From Chrysogorgia sp. JL179-B06 (taxonomy: Eukaryota > Cnidaria > Anthozoa > Scleralcyonacea > Chrysogorgiidae): 64,000 bases of DNA. Both the position numbers and the translations under genes were made by a program. A model generated the notes under the pieces. It saw nothing but the letters and a program-made list of their open reading frames with translations. It had not been told where the DNA came from and did not search any database. Of this stretch, positions 10,664-21,734 are shown piece by piece. The stretch spans positions 517,001 through 581,000 of the forward strand of contig JAYKKM010000018.1 in assembly GCA_035772405.1 (NCBI GenBank), read 5' to 3'. Every line of letters begins with the position of its first letter. Within the stretch, counting starts at the first letter, position 1.

Positions 10664-11370
10664 TAGGCTAATGCGATATTTTCGATAAATATCGATAAGC
10701 GATATTCAATTTTACACATATCGGAAATATCGAAAGTTTCAACTTCACTAAACGCCCAAGTCGATTTTTTAAAAATTATTTCAGCAATTATTGTCGTAAA
10801 GTAGAGAACAGCATACGCTAATTGAGGTGACGAGATCTTATTGCGTTTAAAAACACGTAGCGCCGGTCCCGCAAAACAAAAGACCAATGCCTCCCATAGA
10901 CGAGATGTCGTGTAGGAAGACAACTGAAATAGCGATGTAAACAAAGTATAATTACGCTAATTCGAATCAGTTAATGTATTTCTCAAACTAAAAGTCTCGG
11001 CTTGGTAACACTGTGAGAAAATAGGTGAGATAACTGTTAGCCCCACAAGACAAAGGACGTGCTCTCAATGATTTGAATCAATTGAATGGCGGCATTGAAA
11101 TAGATTTAAATAGAACTTACGCAGTTCAGCCAAACAAAGCAAACATGTTGGTGTTTCTTGCTGAAAATTTGTAAATATTCTCTTTATAGAATGCAAAAAA
11201 TTGTAAATAATTCCTCTCTGTACTGTAGATTGAACATTCCATACGTTTTTGCGTTTTTTTTACATGCAAATTGAGTTTTCGTATTTGCTTCGATATTCGA
11301 TATCGCCGATATTATCGAAAAAAATTTTCGATATCGATATATCGATATTTTTCAATATCGCATTAGCCTA
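10664..11370. mobile_element. hAT-like MITE with ATATCGAT arrays and 8-bp target duplication
   Basis: Ends TAGGCTAATGCGATATT (10664) and AATATCGCATTAGCCTA (ending 11370) are perfect inverted repeats. They are flanked by ATGCTACA on both sides (10656-10663 and 11371-11378). Subterminal DNA is full of ATCGATA/TCGATAT repeats. The 707-bp length and 8-bp duplication fit hAT. No transposase is seen. Confidence 0.85.
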
Positions 11371-11672
11371 ATGCTACATGTACCGGTACTGTATATTCTA
11401 ATACAGTACTCATGTCTCCATCTGGCCTGAAGAACGGCATATTATTGTCTGAAATATTATTGTCTGAAATGTCATCTGTGGAAATACCTAAGTACTATTA
11501 CTTTTACTTAAAAGTATTTTCCAACATATTGAAGTTCTCTTATTCCTCTTTTTCATATTATATCCAGTTCTTTTGAGAACTTAGCATCTTTAATATTTAT
11601 TATTATTACTAGGCATAAAGCTAAAATCACACAAGATTTTGCACCTGTTCTTTCAACAATTTATTGGCTTTA

Positions 11673-12074
<402 letters not shown>

Positions 12075-12349
12075 TCAACCCTTTAACTCCTAGTATCAGC
12101 AGACAAATTATTTTTATTGGTCTCCAAACATTTCTTACAGTGTACTGTAGTAAGGAGGCCCACAGGTTTATCAGCTTTTTAGCTGTTATGTGTTAGCCTT
12201 TTTTAATAAAGCTACAATGTATTATTACTGGGAGAAGTTGTTTTAAAAACATGTTACATGTTAGCTTATATATTAAACGTGACTTGCAGCTTGGTTATTT
12301 CAATATAGGAAATTGTTTGCTACTCAAGCTTTAACACAAACTCATAAAA

Positions 12350-12560
12350 ATGTTTCTGAGCCCTAGACAGGAATCGAACCCATAACCTTCTGATCTCCGG
12401 TTAGATGCTCTAACCAAGGTACAAACTAGTACACAACGTAGCCTTCGCTCTGCCATCTGAATTCTGGTAGCTCAATGGTAAGAGCATATAACCAGAGATC
12501 AGTTCGGAACCTAGGGTTGTGGGGGTTCGATTCCCATCTAGGGCTTAGAAACATTTTTAT
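12350..12560. mobile_element. Inverted pair of tRNA-derived SINE heads
   Basis: The minus-strand head (GAATCGAACC at 12372) and a plus-strand head (GGTAGCTCAATGGTAAGAGC at 12467, GGTTCGATTCCC at 12525) face each other. The outer arms AGCCCTAGACAGG / CCCATCTAGGGCT also pair. Box A and box B are intact enough to identify a tRNA origin, but there is no complete cloverleaf. Confidence 0.65.
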
Positions 12561-12664
12561 GAGTTAATTGCATTAAAGCTTAAATAGGAAACAATTTACC
12601 ATGTTAGCAATTATCTTTGGTGATCAATTCCTTTATTCTCATTACTTCTATGCTTGGTTATTAA

Positions 12665-13090
12665 AGTGCCTAGCCAGCCTGTGGGGATTTTACATATTCG
12701 TAATCTTTGGGTTCTACCAAAAAGAAATGTAATATATCTTGTTGTTCGAAAATTGCATCTTCATGCCTTTTCCCCATGCTAAAGTTCACAGGAAGTGACG
12801 TCAACGCACCTGGACACACAATATTTTGCGGCGTTATTCAACAGTGAATGTTTAGGAATTGAGTGAATTTTGTCTAAACAGGCTGTTTAAAGTTCAAAGC
12901 CAAACTTTCGCTGTATTTCATTGATGAATCACTCCATAAAATATCACGTGTCCCTGCGTTGACGTGAACTTTATAGCAGGGGAAAAGGGCATGAAGATGA
13001 AATTTTCGAACGACAAGATATATTACAATTTTTCTCTGGAGAATCCAAAGAACACAAATATGAAAAATCCCCACAGGCTGGATAGGCACT
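12665..13090. mobile_element. TTAA-flanked fold-back MITE
   Basis: Starts AGTGCCTAGCCAGCCTGTGG and ends CCACAGGCTGGATAGGCACT, with TTAA at 12661-12664 and 13091-13094. The arms continue almost to the centre (GCATCTTCATGCC / GGCATGAAGATGAAAT). Parts of the family recur at 3344-3508 and 30480-30615. Confidence 0.8.
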
Positions 13091-13254
13091 TTAAATCAAT
13101 GCCATTATAAGGAGAAGTTTAAAGATGCTGATCAATCCAGGCCAGGTACAGGTATAAAGCCTCCATTACTAAACTACTCTTACAGTATAAATACGTTATA
13201 CAGTGAGAAACCTGAATCGATGCCAATGAATCTGTGAAGTTTGACTTCTCACTT

Positions 13255-13425
13255 AACAGGTGAAGTTTCATATAAGTTCCCCAAATTATAGTTCCGAGAG
13301 TATTATTAGTACGTTGTATTATATGAAATAAAACGAAGTAATGAATGTTATTTCTAAAATAAGGCATTATCATGAGAGTTAGGACTTAGGTTTACAATTC
13401 GGGGATATTTAATTGAAACTTCAGT
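13255..13425 (+). repeat. Dispersed repeat (GAAGTTTCATATAA family)
   Basis: GAAGTTTCATATAAGT, TTATTTCTAAAATAAGGCATTATC, GAGAGTTAGG and AATTGAAACTTCAG occur in the same order at 15270-15485. They are reversed at 28785-28925. Confidence 0.6.
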
Positions 13426-13549
13426 TTTTTATATATTTATATGAAACAGTATATATGAAATTGAAACATCAGCTCAATTTAATTATATTTATATGAAAGT
13501 GAAACATTATCTGAATGATCTAAATTAGAAATTTAGATATTCGACTTAC

Positions 13550-13640
13550 CTTGGAGAAAAGCGTCGTGTCAAACAGTGAAGCAGTGAAACTGAACTGCAT
13601 TAGGATCGATTATATTAAACATACTGTATTGTCTCAAACT
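13550..13640 (-). promoter_or_regulatory. IDI1: Candidate IDI1 5' exon and promoter side
   Basis: On the minus strand, CTCCAAG|gtaagtcg is a strong donor (GT at 13549-13548) facing the acceptor at 12036-12035. An ATG at 13600 in this exon opens a frame. Once spliced, the frame passes through the IDI1 start out of frame and stops 5 nt after that ATG, so it would act as an overlapping upstream ORF. The transcription start is not visible. Confidence 0.35.
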
Positions 13641-15260
13641 TTGGACTTTCAGTTCGATCAAATATTTACTCCGGTGCTTTCCCGTACTTATCCGTACCAG
13701 TCATCGAGTTAAATTCAATCGAGATGATTTCGATGTCATCCGCAAATAATTTGAGGATTACTTGTTGTTAGTTTTTATGAATGGTTTATATCAAGCCATT
13801 CAAAATCATAGGAAATAAAATAAGACTTTTGAGGTGAGATGTCGGACTGCCAATAAACCTCAAAAATATGGCCGCCGCGCGGAAAAAACTGGCGCTAGAG
13901 CGCCGCCTTTTTGCGCCCGCGAGCGTCTGTACGCAGGCTAAGGCATAACTTTGCCTCTGGATTTTCTACTCTTTTCTCTACCAACCAGTACATCAAACAT
14001 CGTAATTCGTAAAATTAGGAATTCACAAAGAGAATAGGACTTTGAACTTTTCCTCGGTGCTTACCTATTTTATGATTACAGTTCCTTTAATATTAAAGTT
14101 ACAGTATGAACATATCCTTTTTTAATATGAACATTTCCCATTGCGCACAATATATATCTATTATCTAGTTTGAGAGTAAGAGAGCCTAGAGAGGTACATC
14201 ATTGTTTTTGTAACCTGCATTTTAATATATGAAAAATCATTTCATCCTGTTTTGTGGTTGATATGCCCCCTGCACGGCCACACATGTTTATAGAGCCTGA
14301 ACAAATTGCTAGGCAGTGTAAGGCTGTAAGCACGCAATGGCTCCGAAAAACACAAACGAAGAAAACCAATGACACAAAACCAGCTGACGAAATTGATCTC
14401 TTGGATGAAACGCACATGAAATCGATCGCATGAGCGCTAGCGACAAACCGAAATTCCATAGTGGGGTTAGTTGTAACAAAGGTCATACAAAGGAGACACG
14501 CACCCTGGGGTCACTCCAATAGGTCAAAGTTATTGCTGAACGAGGTATAATATGTAGCCTGCGCTGTAGACGAAAATATTATATACATTTCGTGGTGCTA
14601 AAAATAAAAAATACGAGTCAAAATATAGAAAAATACGCGGTTTTGAATTTCTTACTTTTCGTGTCCGCCCACCGTAGCCCGTGGGCAGAACTCTGTTTAA
14701 AACGACTTGCGAATTATACGGTAAGGTAAGGTCAAATTAAGGACATAAAATCCCCTTTCTCTAATCTCTGCAACAGTGTTTACACTTGTGTTCATCTGAG
14801 CTGGCGTAATATGTTTCTAGTTTTTCCTTCGAAAGTGAGTTTATATATCGCCGGTGAAATAATCTATCATTTTTCGCTAAGCATATATGTTATTCTTTGT
14901 GCTGTTTAACATCGTTTGTTTCACACACGAGTTTGGGTTTCAAACACGAGAAAGACTAAATAAAAACCTCAGATGTAGCCCCGAGGTTTTTATTGTTTTC
15001 GAGTGTTTGGAGTCCCCCGATGAAACACGATAAAGAGTGTTTGATGTTTGCTTCTCAAACGAGTATCCGGCATATTTGTGTTTCATTGATTAATTGAATA
15101 TGGAGATTAAGAAATGTATCCAGTTCACGTTCACCAACAAGTTTCCTACAGGTTTTCATTGGGTATCAAAACCACCAAAACCCATCAGTGTATGTGATGT
15201 GGCGTACGTTCATCGAATGGCTATTGATGAATTTGAAAAGTCACTGTCGTTGCACGTATA
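13640..15260. other. Intergenic region between IDI1 and SNX25, no gene recognised
   Basis: There is a short GC-rich patch at 13868-13935 (GCCGCCGCGCGG, GGCGCTAGAGCGCCGCC). A fold-back-like pair of ACACGAG / CTCGTG motifs lies at 14925-15065. The open frame at 14199-14486 on the minus strand has no splice or domain support. Confidence 0.4.
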
Positions 15261-15269
15261 ATAAATAGG

Positions 15270-15485
15270 GTGAATTAAGTTTCATATAAATCCCGAAATG
15301 CCGTCACATAGACTATCGGTAGTAAAATACGAAGTAAAATCAGCTGTTATTTCTAAAAGAAAGCATTATCGCGTAAGAGTTAGGGTCAGTATTAGGTTCA
15401 GGGACGGGTTAGGGTTAGGATTAAGGTAAGATTTGGTGTTAGTACTATGTTTAAAATCCAGGAAACTTATATGAAACTTCAGCCA
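15270..15485 (+). repeat. Dispersed repeat (GAAGTTTCATATAA family), with GGGTTAGGGTTAGG core
   Basis: It has the same block order as 13255-13425. The centre (15382-15430) is telomere-like TTAGGGTTAGGATTAAGG. The reversed copy at 28825-28862 has the matching CCTAACCCC core. Confidence 0.6.
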
Positions 15486-15499
15486 AAAATAGGTACGCA

Positions 15500-15564
15500 A
15501 TGCGTACATGCGTCTACGAAACATTGCTGGTCATCAGCAATGTTTCGTAGACGCATGTACGCAT
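15500..15564. repeat. Perfect 30-bp-arm hairpin
   Basis: Arms 15500-15529 and 15535-15564 are exact inverse complements, with loop GTCAT. The stem includes GCGTCTACGAAACATTGCTG. Confidence 0.9.
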
Positions 15565-15733
15565 GTCATATTCTGAATGTCATATTCTGAATGAGCTTAT
15601 ATCTACCGCTCAGTATTTTGTGCGCTATCTGTTTATATAACGTGCTGTTTTCAAATAACAAATAACATGTTGTCTGACTATAGTAAAACAATTCAAAATA
15701 AATTTAAAATAACTGTTGATGGCCATAAAAAAT

Positions 15734-15808
15734 TGACAACAAATTTAATGAACAAGGAGAAATATGTTGTCACAACATATTTCGCCTTGTTCATTAAGTT
15801 TGTCTGTC
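15734..15808. repeat. Near-perfect hairpin
   Basis: AATGAACAAGGAGAAATATG on the left pairs with CATATTTCGCCTTGTTCATT on the right across ttgtcacaa. There are only a few mismatches over about 36 bp per arm. Confidence 0.8.
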
Positions 15809-15856
15809 CACTACTATAGAAACTTGCTGGTGTTTGGTTTGAAAGTAACTAGAAGG

Positions 15857-16302
15857 CAAGGGCGGCGGAAGGGGGGGGGGCTAGGGGGGCTACAGCCCCC
15901 CCAATATTTCAGACGAGGGGGCTAAGCCCCCCCAATATTTTCAGAAAGAGCGTTAATTGCCAATGTCTTTTAAATATCCGTCCACCATTGGGCCAACCAA
16001 CTCCAATTTAATCCCCACAACTTCTTCTAGAAACCCGTCCATTTTATCCAAGCATTCGGAAAAACATCTCAAATTGAAACTTCGCTGCTTTAACTGTCCC
16101 TATTCAAAAGTGGACACACTCATGTTGGCAGCCATTGTAAAAGTTTGCTTCTCTTAGTTAATAGTTACTTGAAGTACTGTAATTAAATGCACGCACCGCT
16201 GACCGCTCACAATCTGCGCCCGCACAAGTGGGAGAAAATCGAGCAAATTGATTTTCTTTGTGAATTAGCCCCCCCAATATAAAACATCTTCCGCCGCCAC
16301 TG
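15857..16302. mobile_element. hAT-like MITE (GGCGGCGGAAG termini) with 8-bp target duplication
   Basis: The left end CAAGGGCGGCGGAAG and right end CTTCCGCCGCCACTG are inverted. CTAGAAGG flanks both sides (15849-15856 and 16303-16310). G-run/C-run stretches (AGCCCCCCCAATAT) repeat three times near the ends. Length 446 bp. Confidence 0.85.
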
Positions 16303-16621
16303 CTAGAAGGTTTATCGAGTACTGCAGTTTAACCAGTCACCGTGGCTAAAAGAATACATTGACTTTAACACACTAAAAAGAACCAACGCTAAAAACGCAT
16401 TCAAGAAAGACTTCTTCAAGCTAATAAACAATAGTGTGTTTGACAAAACGATGGGAAATTTAAGAAAGCGTGTGGACGTTTGTTTGGTAACTAGTGAGAA
16501 CAATCTATTAAAGTTGTCATCGAAACCCACATTTGTGTCATGCAAAATATTCAATGAGAACCTGATCGCAATCCAAAATAAAAGAGACTTTAACGCTAAA
16601 TAGAGCAGCATATGCAGGAAT

Positions 16622-16839
16622 GTGGTACTAGTAGTGAATGTGGGAGTGCTTGGAGTAGACAGACGATACATAGGCGATCGTTAAGTTCGTATCCTCAGAA
16701 AAATGATTCTGAGTCCCGGACAGGAATCGAACCTGTAACCTTCTGATTACCGGTGCATGATCAGATACGCTCTAACCATTGAGCTACCGAGAGTCAGATG
16801 GAGAGCGAAGGTTACAATGATGTACTGGTTCGATTGATA
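16622..16839 (-). mobile_element. tRNA-derived SINE, family B
   Basis: On the minus strand, GGTAGCTCAATGGTTAGAGC (box A) and GGTTCGATTCCTG (box B) are followed by CGGGACTCAGAATCA and a tail ending in CACTCCCACATTCACTAC. Related copies lie at 17695, 41093, 55855 and 58355. Confidence 0.75.
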
Positions 16840-16855
16840 TATGTATACTGCTTAA

Positions 16856-17639
16856 AGTGCAACTGACCCCAAAAATGATAATGCTATGTTTGAAAGAGCA
16901 CTTAAAATGATGAAGAATGGCTGTAACAATTCTTCGATATCTATTTTCGTTCTCGATCTATTCAGTTATATGTGATATGTTAATGAGGCACATGATGACG
17001 TCAAAGCAGGCAAACAACATTGTGGCAATTCTAAAATTCGTGGATATCTCATCAAAGTGTTCCCATAAAATTACTTGAAACTTTGCACGTGGATGCATAC
17101 TATCAAACTAAAGAACATGGTTCAAGTTATGTTGTCACCATAGTAACAGATTAGCTTTCAGACCTCTTAGTTTCTAAAACAAGATAATTTGTTTTCTCTC
17201 ATGTGCAGAACATGTTGAAATTGGCAGTTCTCAATATCTTTTTCAATAGCTTTTCCAATGCAATACCGAAGTTGAAATCGAAAACGGTGCTTGCAATGGA
17301 AGAAAATGAAGAATTCTGTATGGTAACGGAGAGGTTTGGAAGCTAATCTGTTACTATGGTTACAACACAACATGAACCATGTTCTTTAGTTTGGTAGTAT
17401 GCATTCATGTGCAAAGCATCAAGTAATTTCATTGGATAACTTTGAAGATATGCACGAATTTTAGAATTGCCACAATGTTGTTTGCCTGCTTTGACGTCAT
17501 CATGTGCCTCATTAACATATCACATATAACTGAATAGATCGAAAACGAAAATAGGTATCGAAGAATTGTTAAAGCCATTCTTCATTATTTTAAGTGCTCT
17601 TTCAAATATAGCATTATCATTTTTGGGGTCATGTGCACT
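16856..17639. mobile_element. Long TTAA-flanked fold-back MITE
   Basis: TTAA at 16852-16855 and 17640-17643. Arms start AGTGCAACTGACCCC and end GGGGTCATGTGCACT. They pair almost continuously to a centre near 17250, giving stems close to 390 bp. Inner pairs such as CAACATTGTGGCAATTC / GAATTGCCACAATGTTG are exact. Confidence 0.85.
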
Positions 17640-17694
17640 TTAATGCTTATGCGGCAGTCACTATATATCGGTAATGTTTGGATGTGTTAATATA

Positions 17695-17905
17695 TACACT
17701 GCTGTAGTGAATGTGTGAGTGCTTGGAGTAGACCGACGATACATGGGCGATCGTCAAGCTGGTATCCTCAGAAAAATGATTCTGAGTCCTGGACAGTCTG
17801 AATCGAACCTGTAAGTGTAACCTTCAGAAGGTTACAGCCTACAGGGTTGATTCCTGTCCGGGACTCAGAATCATTTTTCTGAGGCTACGAGCTTGACGAT
17901 GTACG
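17695..17905. mobile_element. Palindromic SINE family-B copy
   Basis: Two family-B pieces face each other. AGAAAAATGATTCTGAGTCC (17771) and GGACTCAGAATCATTTTTCT (17862) pair, with GTAACCTTCAGAAGGTTAC at the centre. Confidence 0.7.
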
Positions 17906-18189
17906 ACTTTCATTATAACCACATAACGGAAAAGTATGGAGGAGCTAGCTTTACTGTACACAGATCTGGACAGACAAAGATAGGTTCGACGATAGTGACT
18001 ACATTGTAGACTCTCCTTATTTCTTCAAGGAGCTAAGGTCATTGAATTGAAGGGCCACTAGTTTATCAGTTTTACTTGTATTACTGTCAAGTGAAACCCT
18101 CATTAAATAAAGTCGCAAATTTGTGAAGAAACTTATAAATTTATGTTAAACCTCGATATAATTAACTTGCAATTTAACATCTAACCGAA

Positions 18190-18330
18190 ATCTGCTATTT
18201 GCGCCAAAAATCGAATGCCGTTACTCTGAAGGGAGACAAAACTCTGGAATTCATTACAAAGTAGAACCACTGCAGATTGTGTAAGTAGTTTTAAGTCAGC
18301 AATTAAGACTTTTCTTTTTTCGAATTAAAT
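18190..18330 (+). mobile_element. LINE reverse-transcriptase 3' remnant
   Basis: The frame CTC TGG AAT ... TAA (about 18242-18330) encodes LWNSLQSRTTADCVSSF, then KSAIKTFLFSN and a stop. This is the usual last stretch of CR1-type reverse-transcriptase proteins (a WNSLP-like motif, then FK..I..FL). The rest of the element is missing. Confidence 0.6.
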
Positions 18331-19130
18331 GCAACCTTAAAACGAACTGTTGTGATCCACCTTAATTGTCTGTGCCTTTACCAGTGTCCAGTCTTTTTCA
18401 TGCGTAAAACCAAAATGGCGGAAGAAGAGTTGAAAATAAATCATTGAAGTTTCTGGTCCAGAATCGAGTTTATTACCATGGGAAAAGACGCCGACATTTC
18501 GGTAATTCTTCTTCTGTAGATATAATTAGCAGAATTTATTGAGGGAGGGATGTGCGTATAGCATAAGCACTGGCTCAAGAGCGGAAGAGCCTCGGTGACA
18601 GACTGGTTTGTTGAGTGTTGTTTATGTTTTGTTATGTTTTTCTCTTATTATATGAAACACATATGGTGACTATGTGTACGGCCTCTTTAGTTCACACAGC
18701 CTTTGCAACCCATTTTAAGTAAAAACTGTGAGATCTAATTTTTCCAAAAAAATAGTGAGAACAATGCAACAATAGACAATAGATTTTGCACATTTCGCAT
18801 GATGTCACGGTAATTTTAACAAATAATATAATTAAAGATGGTTTGCAATACCTGAAAAACATACAATATATTAATGAACTATAAAATATATACAATGAAA
18901 CAAAAATACATGCCAATTTATAAGCATGCACTAGGGTGTACTGCAAATCTATACAATATAGTATGTGCTGTTATAGGTCTGATACTGTGCCTTTTGGTCT
19001 AATGGCTATAGGTCCAACGTTGATATAATGCCTGTGCTATTGGTATAAGATCAAAACTGGTCAGCTACCTGGAGTGGTCGAACCTTGTGTATAATATTTA
19101 AGAAATAGAAAACATTTTCCGTGTTTACAT
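18331..19130. other. No gene recognised
   Basis: AT-rich DNA. A short hydrophobic minus-strand frame (18692-18946) has no splice or motif support. Confidence 0.4.
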
Positions 19131-19136
19131 ACAGTT

Positions 19137-19260
19137 ATATAAACACGAGTGGAAGTTTGGGAGAATGAGAAATCATAGTGGGAACATGAGCCCGTAGGGC
19201 GAGTGTTTCCACGCGATTTCGAGTTCTCCCAAACTTCCACGAGTGTTTATATAACGTATG
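19137..19260. repeat. Fold-back element with TCGTGTTT-type ends
   Basis: TTATATAAACACGAGTGGAAG pairs with CTTCCACGAGTGTTTATATAA. GTTTGGGAGAA pairs with TTCTCCCAAAC. The loop contains CCGTAGGGCGAGTGTTTCCACG. Confidence 0.8.
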
Positions 19261-19385
19261 GGAACACGGATAAAAATGTTTTCTATTTCTTTTATAAAAT
19301 AACCTGTAGAAAGCGAATAAAATGTACAAATATCTTTTTTATCAACACGTAAATTCTCCTTACTGCATATGATGGCGCCGTGATG

Positions 19386-19470
19386 TCTAATTGATGGCGT
19401 ATGATGGCTAATTGATGGCGTATGATGGCTAATTGATGGCGTATGATGGCTAATTGATGGCGTATCACGA
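19386..19470. repeat. 21-bp minisatellite
   Basis: About four copies of TAATTGATGGCG plus TATGATGGC. The unit is a multiple of three and is free of stops on the minus strand. Confidence 0.9.
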
Positions 19471-19497
19471 TGGCGTAATCCATCCATGTTATATTTA

Positions 19498-19605
19498 ACA
19501 ATTAGACAACGAGCCCGCGTTTTCTATGAGCAGATAGTCAACGAGGCGGAGCCGAGTTGACTATCGCTCATAGAAAACAAGGGCGAGTTGTCTAATTGTT
19601 TTAGT
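19498..19605. repeat. Fold-back element (AACAATTAGACAACGAG arms)
   Basis: AACAATTAGACAACGAGCC pairs with GGCGAGTTGTCTAATTGTT. TTTCTATGAGC.GATAGTCAAC pairs with GTTGACTATCGCTCATAGAAA. The loop is GAGGCGGAGCCGA. CTCGTTGTCTAATTGTT at 38567 is a solo arm. Confidence 0.8.
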
Positions 19606-20079
19606 ATAAATTTACAACTTTCTAATCCAAGAAATAACTTTTATTTCGCATTTTTCATGGGAAAAAAGTAAATATTCTTTCGAAATCAGGCGACTTTTTC
19701 GCCAGAGGTTTATATCAGCAGATAGTAACTCCTGCGATAGCCAATCAAAATTGAGGATTTGTGATATAAACTTGTCAATTTATACTAAAGCCTGATATAA
19801 ACACGGTAACTGACGAATCACAGCGTGCGTAAGACATGACTTATTTTATAAATATATATATCAAAGGTGTGATATTTTGTTGGATTTGTTTTGACAACCA
19901 ACCCAATGTTTGATATAATTGGAATATTTATTCAGTTTTCCTCAGAATAATCTATGACGCTCTGAATTTTAGGTTGTCACTTCTCTGCGAAATGTTCTTT
20001 GTGTATGAAAGAAGCATTAATCAAGAGTTTTGCAACTGGAAATTCTGAGGCAAAAACTTCTCTTTGATATAAAGTCACT

Positions 20080-20225
20080 TTCAGTCGGAATATATATCTT
20101 AGACATAGTTTGACGCTGCTCTGGCTTTAAAAAGTTTTATGAACGTAACTTTAAAAGTTACTGTCCATGACCCAACGTTTTGACACTCCAATCTAGTGTC
20201 TTCATCAGGGGTGATCGTTGTAAAG
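20080..20225 (-). mobile_element. Penelope-like 3' tail
   Basis: On the minus strand it reads CCTGATGAAGACACTAGATT, AAACGTTGGGTCATGGACAG and CAGCGTCAAACTATGTCT. The same blocks occur in plus orientation at 53680-53775. Confidence 0.55.
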
Positions 20226-21320
20226 TTAGGATCCCTATTTATACCCTCATAGAACCGATGATGATGTTATCTATTAACAAGATGCAAATAAGCTATCTAT
20301 ACGGTAATATATATCTTCTTAGTGTTATTTAAGTTCTGTAGCTCAGGTTGTTGTGAAATGACTACATAGCAAATCAACTTCAGGTTGTAGCGAAATTACT
20401 TATAACAATACGATGTTGTAGTGAATCGACCAGTAATGTCTGACATTACAGCAGAAGTGCTGTTATTGTATTTTAACATAAATTACCATCCTGTGTGAAC
20501 TCGCACATGCGTTATGTCCATGTTATCCCAAAAAGTCAGATGTCGGACCTATAACAGTATAACCACGGTGTATAATAATATAAACAGTTGTGTTTATGAA
20601 TTTATGCATGCTTGTTGTCAATTTTTATTCTGTTCCCTCACAAAAGAATCAAATTATCAACAAACAGATATGATCAAGTAAACACAAACTTCAAAATGGT
20701 AGATGTGGGAGTGAATTTAATGTGAGCTCTAAACTGCTATGAAGATCAACCTGAGTCAAAATACAAGTGGAGTTCATATGAAATATCTTACTGACTTAAA
20801 TTTTATTTTCAAAGTCTAAGCATTCAAATATATAGGATATTGCAAGTTATATATTATTATATAAGATTAAGAAGGGACAACAAATATTTTTTGTTAATTA
20901 TACTGATCAATGCAAATGAAATTATGCAAAGCAATGTTTGCAATGTGATTCATATACATTGTATTTACTCAAAGAATGAGAATCCTTGAAATACATACAA
21001 CATGAAGAAGTTAGTGAAGTCAGCTTGCATCCGTTTTTAGATCAACATTTTTAAACATTTCTTTGTATATATAATATAAGTGACTTTGGTAAGAAATTTT
21101 CAAATTTTATTTTGTATATACTGTAACCGACTTTTATATAAGCGACTTGTGTATAGGCTTTTTGCATATAAACGACAGAAGAATTGTACATTTTGACCAA
21201 ATTTTAGTCCCTTATCATGTATTCTATGCCAGAAATTATAGGTAAGTCAATTGTTGATTGAGCATAGTACCACATGGGATACACCAAGCAGTGTTCAGCA
21301 TAGTACTGATATTTTGTACT
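20226..21320. other. No gene recognised
   Basis: Fragments of dispersed repeats. Examples are GTTGTAGCGAAATTACT, related to 34040-34070, and GAAATATCTTACTGACTT at 20780, related to 44385. Confidence 0.4.
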
Positions 21321-21734
21321 TAAGGGACCGGTCATAAAGTATCTACTAGAGGGGGGTGGAGGAAAAATTATATTTGCTGAAAAAATTTTCTCTAAAAAGT
21401 TCGCGAAAAATTTCGTACCCCTCAAACTACTCTATTGCAATACAAGTTGTTCCTCCAGTGTTGGATTGTTAAATACCATGACGTTTTATCTCGTAATATA
21501 TGTTGGTGGCGGTCGATGGCAAAGACAGCGTCATGGATTAGTTCCTTATATCTCTTGCTGTAACTGAACAGTCCAACTCTAGGTCGGCAGGCTTTGTTAC
21601 ATTTGATGTGGTAAAGTCAGTCCTGGGCTCTGGAGGAGTTGCCGCTTCCTGCCGTCTCTGCATTCTTTTTTCTTCCCACATCCCCTCTCTCGTCCCCTCG
21701 CCCCTCTTAACTCCTGCCTTTGCCGTAAGTCCAG

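Noticed and set aside
12465..12545. Possible true tRNA genes (also 16700-16800, 41100-41190, 55860-55940)
   Set aside because: Box A and B are present but acceptor stems do not pair, and the same SINE tails follow in several copies.
14199..14486. 95-codon minus-strand frame as upstream IDI1 exon
   Set aside because: No donor at its end joins in phase to the IDI1 acceptor at 12036, and the composition is unremarkable.
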